DNA of 50,582 nucleotides from Flavobacteriaceae bacterium UBA5544 (GTDB lineage: Bacteria; Bacteroidota; Bacteroidia; Flavobacteriales; Flavobacteriaceae): the NCBI GenBank assembly GCA_002426755.1, contig DINI01000035.1, positions 1-50,582 of the forward strand, given 5' to 3'. Positions 33,889-41,600 of the stretch are shown piece by piece. Position 1 is the first letter of the stretch, and each line of letters opens with the position of its first letter. Below the pieces are notes generated by a model. That model worked only from the letters and a program-made list of their open reading frames with translations. It searched no databases and was not told the DNA's origin. The position numbers were made by a program, and so were the translations under genes.

Positions 33889-33890
33889 AA
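33862..33890 (-). promoter_or_regulatory. promoter of DUF2975-HTH
   Basis: Minus strand: TTG at 33890-33888, 18 bases, then TAAGTTTG at 33869-33862. Both elements and spacing fit the flavobacterial pattern TTG-N17-23-TAnnTTTG. Transcription starts about 33857, 17 bases before the ATG. Confidence 0.6.
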
Positions 33891-33974
33891 TAATTAAAAC
33901 AAGTTTTTGAACTCTTATACCGACAAATCAGCGAATTTTCTGTAACAATAAATCAATTTATTCTACCAATAATA

Positions 33975-34014
33975 TAAACGCTATAAAATTTGACAACTAA
34001 TATGAAAGCGTTTA
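33975..34014. promoter_or_regulatory. inverted repeat upstream of the NfeD-like gene
   Basis: TAAACGCT (33975-33982) and AGCGTTTA (34007-34014) are perfect 8-base arms 24 bases apart; about 30 bases before the NfeD-like ATG. Could be a two-half-site operator. Confidence 0.35.
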
Positions 34015-34044
34015 TCTTACACGTCTAATTTAATACTTGGCACT

Positions 34045-34674
34045 ATGCTAGAGTGGTTTTCAGATTTAGAATTATTTTCAAAATTTTACTGGCTCATTAC
34101 CATCATTGGTTCGCTCGTGTTTCTCATCGTAGTGATCATGACCTTTATGGGAATGGATGGCGCTGATGATTTTGAATCTGTGGATGCAAGTATCGATGCA
34201 GATACTGGGATTGAATTCCAATTCATCTCTCTTAAGAACCTGATTGGTTTTTTTACCATTTTTGGCTGGAGCGGAATTGCCTGTATCGATGCAGCGCTTT
34301 CAAAACCAATCACCGTATTGATTTCGGTTGTATGCGGGTTGGTTATGATGACCATCATGGCATTGATGTTTCATTATATGAAAAAATTATCGGACAGCGG
34401 CACCTTGAACTATAAAAATGCACTAGGTGAAATTGGCGAAGTGTATTTAAGCATTGGATCTAACCGTTCAAGAATGGGAAAAGTAAGTGTGAGAGTGCAA
34501 GGCACGCTGCGAGAACTGGATGCCCTTACCGATTCCTTTACCGAATTAAAATCAGGAACCATCATCAAAATTGTGGATGTTACCAGCAATGGCATTTTGA
34601 TTGTGGACCAAACCATAAAACCAATTGAACCAATAAACCCAGAAAATTATGAACTACCTCCTAGCTCAAGATAG
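34045..34674 (+). CDS. NfeD-like / YuaF-type membrane protein with OB-fold domain
   Basis: 209 residues: three membrane segments (about 15-35, 68-85, 90-110), then a soluble C-terminal OB-like domain (LGEIGEVYLSIGSNRSRMGK; TIIKIVDVTSNGILIVDQ). This is the form found beside flotillin genes (YuaF-YuaG, NfeD1b). It is predicted to act with flotillin in membrane organisation; the exact role is not known. It overlaps the flotillin gene by 26 bases, so translation is probably coupled. Confidence 0.85.
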   Translation: MLEWFSDLELFSKFYWLITIIGSLVFLIVVIMTFMGMDGADDFESVDASIDADTGIEFQFISLKNLIGFFTIFGWSGIACIDAALSKPITVLISVVCGLVMMTIMALMFHYMKKLSDSGTLNYKNALGEIGEVYLSIGSNRSRMGKVSVRVQGTLRELDALTDSFTELKSGTIIKIVDVTSNGILIVDQTIKPIEPINPENYELPPSSR

Positions 34675-36079
34675 CTTTAATTTAGGATTGCCTATTGCAG
34701 TCATTGTTGCTATACTTTTTGTATTTGTCTTTTTAATCATTTTAATCAAACGCTACAAGCGTTGTCCGTCAGACCGTATTTTGGTAGTCTATGGAAAAGT
34801 AGGTGGCGGACAGTCTGCCAAGTGCATCCATGGTGGTGCTGCCTTTATTTTTCCAGTGATTCAAGATTATGAATTCTTGAATTTAACACCGATGTCAATC
34901 GAAGTTAATTTGGTGAACGCCTTATCAAAACAAAACATTCGTGTCAATGTGCCTTCACGTTTTACCATTGGTATTTCTACCGAACCAGGCGTTATGCAAA
35001 ATGCGGCGGAGCGTTTGTTGGGCTTGGCAATGCAAGACATTCAGGAATTGGCAAAGGAAATCATTTTTGGACAGTTGCGTTTAGTGGTTGCCTCTATGGA
35101 CATTGAGGAAATCAACAACGACAGAGATAAATTCTTGACCAACATTTCACAAAGTGTAGAGTCAGAGCTTAAAAAAGTAGGTCTTAAACTGATCAACGTG
35201 AACATTACGGATATCGTTGATGAATCTGGTTATATTGAAGCTTTAGGTAAAGAAGCAGCTGCCCATGCCATCAATGCGGCTCGTAAATCGGTTGCCGAGA
35301 AAGTAAGGGACGGTTCCATTGGGGAGGCCAATGCCGTTCAGGACCAAAGAACACAAGTTGCTGCTGCCAATGCACAAGCAGTGGAAGGTGAAAACACCGC
35401 CAAAATTGCTGTTGCCAATTCCGATTCCTTGCGACGCCAGCGTGAAGCTGAAGCAGAACGTGTTGCCATTGCCGCAGAAAAAGTACAGTCTGCAAAAGCT
35501 CTCGAAGAATCCTATTCAGCAGAAAAAGATGCCGAATTGGCTAGAGCGGACCGTGAGCGCTCCTCTCAAATGGCAGATATTATTGTCCCTGCCGAAATCG
35601 ACAAACAAAAAGTTGAGATTGATGCTGAAGCAGAGGCAGAACGCATTAGAAGACGTGCTAAAGGTGAAGCCGATGCGATTTTGTTCAAGGCGCAAGCGGA
35701 AGCCCAAGGACTCTATGAAGTACTGACCAAGCAAGCTGCCGGTCTTGACCAAGTGGTGAAGGCTGCCGGAAACAATTCCAAAGATGCCGTGCTGCTATTG
35801 ATTGCAGATAAATTGCCAGAACTTGTAAGAATGCAATCCGAAGCTATCAAAAACATCAAAATAGATAAAATTACCGTTTGGGAAAACGGCGGCAATGGCG
35901 ATGGGAAATCGTCAACGGCCAACTTTCTTTCAGGAATGTATAAATCAGTTCCACCATTACAGGAAATGTTCAACATGGCAGGTATGGAATTGCCAGAGTA
36001 TTTGAAAGGAAAGGACAAAGAAGCAAATACCATTAAAACGGAGTCTGCGAAAAAAGGAACGCCCAAAGAAGACCAATAG
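34649..36079 (+). CDS. flotillin-family membrane scaffold protein
   Basis: 476 residues: one N-terminal membrane segment (about 14-33), an SPFH/band-7 domain (about 40-215: CPSDRILVVYGKVGGGQSAKC, RLLGLAMQDIQELAKEIIFG, LINVNITDIVDESGYIEALG), and a long Ala/Glu/Arg-rich coiled-coil (about 215-370, with AEAERVAIAAEKVQSAKALE-like heptads) typical of flotillin/YuaG. Flotillins form scaffold assemblies at the inner membrane. Start ATG 34649 lies inside the NfeD-like gene, as expected for the pair. Confidence 0.93.
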   Translation: MNYLLAQDSFNLGLPIAVIVAILFVFVFLIILIKRYKRCPSDRILVVYGKVGGGQSAKCIHGGAAFIFPVIQDYEFLNLTPMSIEVNLVNALSKQNIRVNVPSRFTIGISTEPGVMQNAAERLLGLAMQDIQELAKEIIFGQLRLVVASMDIEEINNDRDKFLTNISQSVESELKKVGLKLINVNITDIVDESGYIEALGKEAAAHAINAARKSVAEKVRDGSIGEANAVQDQRTQVAAANAQAVEGENTAKIAVANSDSLRRQREAEAERVAIAAEKVQSAKALEESYSAEKDAELARADRERSSQMADIIVPAEIDKQKVEIDAEAEAERIRRRAKGEADAILFKAQAEAQGLYEVLTKQAAGLDQVVKAAGNNSKDAVLLLIADKLPELVRMQSEAIKNIKIDKITVWENGGNGDGKSSTANFLSGMYKSVPPLQEMFNMAGMELPEYLKGKDKEANTIKTESAKKGTPKEDQ

Positions 36080-36137
36080 CGCAATTCATGTTGGAAGACA
36101 TTAACATTTCCCTATAATTTATTTCGTAACGTTTTCT

Positions 36138-36145
36138 TAACTTTG
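36138..36145 (+). promoter_or_regulatory. candidate -7 box for the cupin gene
   Basis: TAACTTTG fits TAnnTTTG. It overlaps the TTG at 36143, so that codon cannot be the start of translation; the TTG at 36167 fits the promoter. Confidence 0.4.
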
Positions 36146-36166
36146 CTCGTTCTAAAACAAAAAAAC

Positions 36167-37045
36167 TTGGCATTAGACCTACAAGACATTCCTCGCGTAC
36201 AGACTATAACCAAAGAGGAGTTTTTAAAGCATTACTTTAAGCCACAAAAGCCTGTGGTCATTGAGCGCTATATAGAAGATTGGCCGGCTTATGAAAAATG
36301 GTCTCTGGACTATATGAAAGAGACCGTTGGTGATAAAATCGTGCCTCTTTATGATGATAGACCCGTAGATTACAAGGACGGTTTTAATGAACCTCACGCC
36401 AAAATGAAAATGAGCGATTATATCGATTTGTTGAAGCGTGAACCTACAAAATTCCGTATTTTTCTTTGGAATGCGTTAAAGGAAGTGCCACAGTTGCAAA
36501 AGGATTATTCGTATCCGGATTTTGGATTGAAACTGATGAAAGGTTTGCCGATGCTATTTTTTGGTGGTACCAATTCGCATACCTTTATGCATTATGACAT
36601 CGACTTGGCCAATATTTTCCATTTTCATTTTGAAGGCAAAAAGCTCTGTATTTTATTCGACCAGAAACAGAATAAGTATCTTTACAAAATTCCTCATTCC
36701 TTGATTACTCGGGAAGATATTGATTTTTCCAATCCTGATTTTGAGAAATGGCCAGCACTTAAACAAGCCAGAGGATATGTCACCGAGTTGAAGCATGGCG
36801 AAGTGTTGTATATGCCCGAAGGCTACTGGCACTATATGAAATATCTAACTCCGGGCTTTTCCATGAGTTTGCGGGCTATCGCTAGAAATCCCAAGAACTT
36901 TGGGCAGGCTGTTTATAACATATTTATCTTACGCCATTTTGATAATCTTATGCGTGGCATCAAAGGTCAAAAATGGATTGATTGGAAAAACGAAGAAGCT
37001 ATTAAGCGTACCAATCTGGGCTTAAATAAAATTCAATCTTATTAA
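36167..37045 (+). CDS. JmjC/cupin-type Fe(II) 2-oxoglutarate oxygenase-like protein
   Basis: 292 residues from TTG 36167. A longer reading from 36143 would begin inside the promoter box, and no ATG occurs near the N-terminus. The cupin-8/JmjC core is PVVIERYIEDWPAYEKWSLD at the start, then the metal site HYD (His142, Asp144) and a distal His222 (EGYWHYMKYL), as in aspartyl/asparaginyl hydroxylases of the FIH type. In many Bacteroidota this protein stands alone; its substrate is unknown. A hydroxylase of a protein side chain is the likely activity, with Fe(II) and 2-oxoglutarate, in the cytoplasm. Confidence 0.85.
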   Translation: MALDLQDIPRVQTITKEEFLKHYFKPQKPVVIERYIEDWPAYEKWSLDYMKETVGDKIVPLYDDRPVDYKDGFNEPHAKMKMSDYIDLLKREPTKFRIFLWNALKEVPQLQKDYSYPDFGLKLMKGLPMLFFGGTNSHTFMHYDIDLANIFHFHFEGKKLCILFDQKQNKYLYKIPHSLITREDIDFSNPDFEKWPALKQARGYVTELKHGEVLYMPEGYWHYMKYLTPGFSMSLRAIARNPKNFGQAVYNIFILRHFDNLMRGIKGQKWIDWKNEEAIKRTNLGLNKIQSY

Positions 37046-37055
37046 AAACTTATAA

Positions 37056-37063
37056 TATATTTG
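37056..37063 (+). promoter_or_regulatory. candidate -7 box for the small barrel protein
   Basis: TATATTTG fits TAnnTTTG, 29 bases before the ATG at 37092. No obvious -33 TTG. Confidence 0.4.
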
Positions 37064-37091
37064 CCCGAATTTAATTATTAAAGAAACTATC

Positions 37092-37583
37092 ATGAAAAAA
37101 CTAATCCTATTATTAACAATTTTAAGTGTTTCGCTTGTCCATTCACAGGCTTTTAAAGGGAGTATGGACAATAAATTACAGATAGGCGCTAACATTCAGG
37201 ATGGTGCCACTGGTATTAACTTGAGTTATGATTATGGCCTTGGGGAGAATATCTCTGTAGGCGTTTCTTCTGCCTACGCTTTGAGTATCAACGATGCTAT
37301 AGATGCTGATTTTGGTGATCGATTTGATATTAAAGGTCGTTTCAATGCACATTTGGGAAGTGTCCTTGACATTGATGACAATTTTGATCTGTATCCAGGC
37401 TTAAGTTTGAGCTTAAAAAACTTTGGTGGCCATGTAGGCGCTCGTTATTTTTTCTCGGAAGGATTTGGTGTGTTTACCGAAGCTGTGTTTCCTATTGCCA
37501 AATACGATGCCAACGATTTAAAGCCTGCTGATTATATCCATAACCAGTTTGTTGTGAATTTAGGCGCGGTTTTTAGCTTATAA
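37092..37583 (+). CDS. small outer-membrane beta-barrel protein
   Basis: 163 residues with a signal peptide (MKKLILLLTILSVSLVHSQ) and short alternating beta strands in a compact barrel (GINLSYDYGLGENISVGVSS; PGLSLSLKNFGGHVGARYFF; ending HNQFVVNLGAVFSL). Such proteins resemble DUF6646-like or porin-type 8-stranded barrels of Bacteroidota. Function unknown. It has its own candidate promoter and is followed by a terminator. Confidence 0.75.
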   Translation: MKKLILLLTILSVSLVHSQAFKGSMDNKLQIGANIQDGATGINLSYDYGLGENISVGVSSAYALSINDAIDADFGDRFDIKGRFNAHLGSVLDIDDNFDLYPGLSLSLKNFGGHVGARYFFSEGFGVFTEAVFPIAKYDANDLKPADYIHNQFVVNLGAVFSL

Positions 37584-37604
37584 AATATCTTATCATATTT
37601 CATT

Positions 37605-37640
37605 AATCAGCACTGTCTTATGAATGGTGCTGATTTTTTT
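37605..37640 (+). terminator. terminator after the small barrel gene
   Basis: Arms AATCAGCAC and GTGCTGATT with a T tract. The loop is 13 bases. Confidence 0.8.
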
Positions 37641-37705
37641 ATGCAGGTTTTTGTACTATAGCATCAGCTATTGTATGGCCAAGATATGTAGTTTACCTTA
37701 AGTTG

Positions 37706-37749
37706 AGTCAGCATAAAGTCAGCACATAGTCAGTATATAGTCAGTATAG
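37706..37749. repeat. four 11-base tandem repeats (AGTCAGYAYAN)
   Basis: AGTCAGCATAA, AGTCAGCACAT, AGTCAGTATAT and AGTCAGTATAG follow one another without a gap at an exact 11-base period, about one helical turn. In a non-coding stretch between the barrel gene's terminator and the 3' end of recX. Confidence 0.7.
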
Positions 37750-37793
37750 AGGGGTATTCTGTATTAGGAATCTTTGAGTAATTTGGGGTGTTG

Positions 37794-37811
37794 ATTGCTA
37801 TTGATAGCAAT
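37794..37811. repeat. perfect 18-base palindrome
   Basis: ATTGCTAT-TG-ATAGCAAT, 24 bases before the recX stop. Not followed by a T tract on either strand. Possible protein-binding site. Confidence 0.5.
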
Positions 37812-37835
37812 GGATTGTTTTGAGAGCTGCAGCTT

Positions 37836-38309
37836 TTATTGAATCAATTGATTGACCTTATCGTACACCAAATGACTTTCCCAGCCTCGGTATAGGAGGT
37901 AATCGGCGAGTTTCTTTTTCTTTTTTTGAGTGTTTGTTTCTTTGATGCTGGCTGCTTTTTTCTCTGAAAGTTCGTGGAAGGTTTGCATGTACTCGGCATC
38001 CGTGATTTGTTTGAGGGCTGCTGTAATTAGGTTTTTGGTGATGTCTTTTTGTTTGAGTTCTTGGGTGATGCGGTATCTACCCCATTTTTTGATTCGGAAT
38101 TTCCCTCTTACAAAGGCGTTGGCAAAGCGTTCTTCATTTAGAAAATTGTTGTCGAGTAGATGAACGATAATCTGGTCGATGGCTTGCGGAATCATGTGCA
38201 TGTTTAGCAGCTTTTGATTCACCTCTTTGTGGCAACGCTCTTGATAACTGCAATACTGCTCTAGTTTTCGTTTTGCTTCTTCTACGGTATATGTTTTGGT
38301 GCCATTCAT
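37836..38309 (-). CDS. recX: regulatory protein RecX
   Basis: 157 residues, all RecX three-helix repeats: YTVEEAKRKLEQYCSYQERC, HKEVNQKLLNMHMIPQAIDQ, NDNFLNEERFANAFVRGKF-like (LLDNNFLNEERFANAFVRGK) and WGRYRITQELKQKDI, ending YLLYRGWESHLVYDKVNQ. RecX binds RecA filaments and limits them. It is not beside recA here, as is usual for Bacteroidota. ATG start at 38309. Cytoplasmic. Confidence 0.93.
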   Translation of the reverse strand: MNGTKTYTVEEAKRKLEQYCSYQERCHKEVNQKLLNMHMIPQAIDQIIVHLLDNNFLNEERFANAFVRGKFRIKKWGRYRITQELKQKDITKNLITAALKQITDAEYMQTFHELSEKKAASIKETNTQKKKKKLADYLLYRGWESHLVYDKVNQLIQ

Positions 38310-38625
38310 GGATGCAAATTAATAACATATTGATAACACCACAAATTAATCCTCAATGGTTTATCCTTTTTAAATTTGCCATACGTCCCATTATTGGGAT
38401 TCGGTGCATTGCTGTATTTGCGTTCAACGGATTATTGTGCTGATGGTCGAAATTCATATAGAATGTATGGTTTACAAACATCTATAAGGTGCTTATTTTA
38501 CGTATGTTAAGTAATAATTTGTAGGAGTTTTGTTGATAAGTTGAACGGTTGGAACGATTTAAACTACAGCAAATTAGCATATATTTGTATGTTTGCCCGA
38601 TTGGGCGCTTTTAATAATTTCCCTT
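38310..38625. other. intergenic region between recX and the T9SS protein gene
   Basis: 316 bases, AT-rich. It holds the start regions of two divergent genes, the small inverted repeat TCCCA-TTAT-TGGGA (38386-38399), two TAnnTTTG matches on the plus strand (38371-38378 and 38580-38587), and on the minus strand an open frame of 42 codons (38353-38481). The minus frame encodes a peptide with many Asn and His (FDHQHNNPLNANTAMHRIPI) and has the look of a fragment of a dispersed element. No known RNA recognised. Confidence 0.5.
38580..38587 (+). promoter_or_regulatory. candidate -7 box for the T9SS protein
   Basis: TATATTTG fits TAnnTTTG; transcription near 38592 leaves about 34 bases before ATG 38626. 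This supports 38626 over an in-frame TTG at 38593. Confidence 0.4.
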
Positions 38626-41600
38626 ATGATTAAAAAATACTCCCTCGTATTCGTAGCCTTCTTGTGCTTTATTTTGTCTGGTTTTGGGCAGACGACAGTT
38701 ACTTATGATTTTTCTGCATCAGGAGCAGTCACAGGTTTAGATGTAGTTTCTCCTGGTATAACTTTAGACGCTAATATAGGTTTTGGGTCTTTTAAAAATG
38801 GTGGAACTGCTAATCCCGCTCTAAATAGCGGTCAATTAAGGTTATATCAAAACGCAACTAAAGGTGGTTCTATTAAAATATATGCTTCTAATGGCGTTAC
38901 TATTACAAAAGTTGTTGTCAATGCTTCTGTCACAACTGGACCCGCAGGATACACAGTTGACGGAGGGGCAGCTACGAATTTAATCGCAAGTACTACTTAT
39001 ACAATGAGTGGTATTAGCGCAACTTCTGAAGTAGAATTTTATCAAAGAGATGCAAGTTCAGCTAATCGAATTTATGTTAATAGTTTTGAAGTTACTTATA
39101 CTTCAGTACCTAGCCACACTATTACCTTTAATGCAAATGGCGGTACTGGTACCATGTCTAATCAAGCTATAAATGAAGGAGCTTCTGCGAATTTAACAAC
39201 CAATGCTTTCACCAGAACTGGTTATACCTTTGATGGTTGGGCTACAACTGCTGCTGGTGCTGTTGCGTATGCGAATAACGCTTCTTATACTATGGGCACA
39301 TCCAATGTGACTTTATATGCCCATTGGGCAATAAACAACTACACAGTAACTTACGACGGAAATGGCAATACTACCGGAACAGCTCCAGGTGCTAGCAATG
39401 GAAATTATAACACATCCATAACATTACCAGGTGCTGGCTCATTACTTAAAACTGGTTTTGTTTTTAACGGTTGGAATACTGCCACCAACGGCAGTGGTAC
39501 CCATTATAATGCCGGGTCAAGTTATCTGATTGGTTCATCAAATGCAACATTATATGCGGAATGGCTTTCCACATCACCTCCAACTATTAACAGTTCATTA
39601 ACTGCTGCTGGCAATTTAGCTTCAGCTTTTACCTATACCATCACAGCCACTAATACTCCTACAAGTTTTAATGCCACGGGGTTGCCAACTGGATTAACTA
39701 TTAATACAACTACAGGTGTGATCAGCGGAACTCCTTCTGTAACAGGACCCTACAACGTCAGTATTTCTGCGACTAATGCTTATGGTACTGACACTAAAAC
39801 TTTGGTTATCACTATTAGCGCTGCACCGGCATGTGCGCCTCCTATCTGGGAAGAAAACTTTGATTATGGTTGCATGGATGCAGCGGATATTTCAACAACT
39901 CTTGCATTTCCTACTTGGTCTTTCCAAAGTGACGGAGCTGACCCTTTAAAATACAGTGCCACTGGTCTTTCTTATACAGGTTACGCAAGTTCCAGTATTG
40001 GAGGAAGTGCACAATATCAAGGAGGTGGTGATGATGATATAAAAAGAGAAATCAAATATGCCGACAACACATTCCCTGCGCCAGGCAATCCTAATAATCC
40101 CAATAATAATCTTTTTGTTTCTTTTCTAATTAATATGACTGGTCTAGGTACATCAGATTATTTTGTCTCACTTCAAGATGGGAGCAATAATTTTTATGGC
40201 AGAATGTATGCGCGTTCTTCTGGATCTGGTTATCAAATAGGGATCGTCAAATTTAATGGTACAATACAATGGAGTTCTGTTTTAGATCATAATAAAACTT
40301 ATTTATTGGTCTTGAAAAATGAGTTTGTTGTAGGTACAGTTAATGATGTATTAAAATTATGGATAATAGAATCCGGCGTACCTGTATCTGAATCACTTGC
40401 AGGGAGTGCAACACTACAAGCCATTACAAATGATACAGATCCGGCACCTGCAACTGGTTCATCTATTAAGAATTTTATTCTTAGACAAACGGGAAAAGAA
40501 AATGGTTTTGTTGATGGCATTCGTGTTGCTACATCATGGGAAAGCCTGTTTTGTGGCACTGCTCCAGTGGCAACAACTTATACTTGGACAGGAGCAAGTT
40601 CTTCTTCATGGTCTACTGCATCAAACTGGTCACCAAATGGTATTCCATCAAGCATAGACAATATAATAATCAACTCACCTGGAACTAATATATTAAATAT
40701 AACAGATTGTCGTGCAGTAAAAGATTTCACTTTGAATGGAACTGGTAATTTTACAGCTAGTGCTACGGGTGTATTTACTATCAATGGTGATATAACTTAT
40801 GGTGGTACTGCAAATGCGATTTTAGATTGTGATAGCCAAGTGTTTATTAAAAGTGCATTATCGCAGCCAATTCCACCATTAACGTATGGTAATTTAGATG
40901 TTTTGGGTGGAAATAGAGTTTTCTCTCCAACTGGAATTATTAAAATATGCGGTGTCTTTAATGTTGTACCAGACCCAAGTACAAGTATTTATACGGTTAC
41001 AGGAAGTACAGTTGAGTATATTTCTTCAGACTCAGGTTGGGTAATGACACCATTTACTTATAATAACTTAACATTTAGTGGAACTGGTGTTTTCTCAATT
41101 GGCTATTCTAGTCCTGCTGCAAATAAAATAGTAAATGTATTAGGTAATTATGTGCAAAGTGCTGGTTCAGTAATATTAGGTGAAACTGCTTCAAGAACTG
41201 CTACTTTAAATATTGAGGGTGATATGACTATTTCTGGTGGAAATTTTGATATAAATAAAATAGTTGGAAGTAATGGTGTAATAAATCTGAAAGGTGATTT
41301 AAGTGTATCAAACATAGGACAATTAACAGCAACTAATTCAGGAAGTAAAGTTAATTTTATTGGAACAGGTGATGGTAGCACAGAAGCACTCACGCAGACT
41401 ATTGATGTTAAAAACACAAATTCGGTTTATTATACAGCTTTTAGCATAAATAGTGGTTTTACTAAACTTATTAATCAAGATTTATATCTTGGAACTAATT
41501 CTTCATTTGAAGTTAAGAGTGGTGCAATATTTAATTTTGGATATGCTACCGATGATATCACTCCATTAAATGTTGTAAGAGTAAGCTCTCCAACATTGAG

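Noticed and set aside
35319..35726. A 135-codon open frame in another phase of the flotillin gene
   Set aside because: It comes from the Ala/Glu/Lys coiled-coil repeats of flotillin, whose codons are open in other frames; no start context or family.
35713..36084. A 123-codon minus-strand frame across the end of flotillin
   Set aside because: It is antisense to the conserved C-terminus of flotillin and has no family features.
36143..36166. Longer N-terminus of the cupin protein from TTG 36143
   Set aside because: The TTG is part of the TAACTTTG box, so it is not transcribed.
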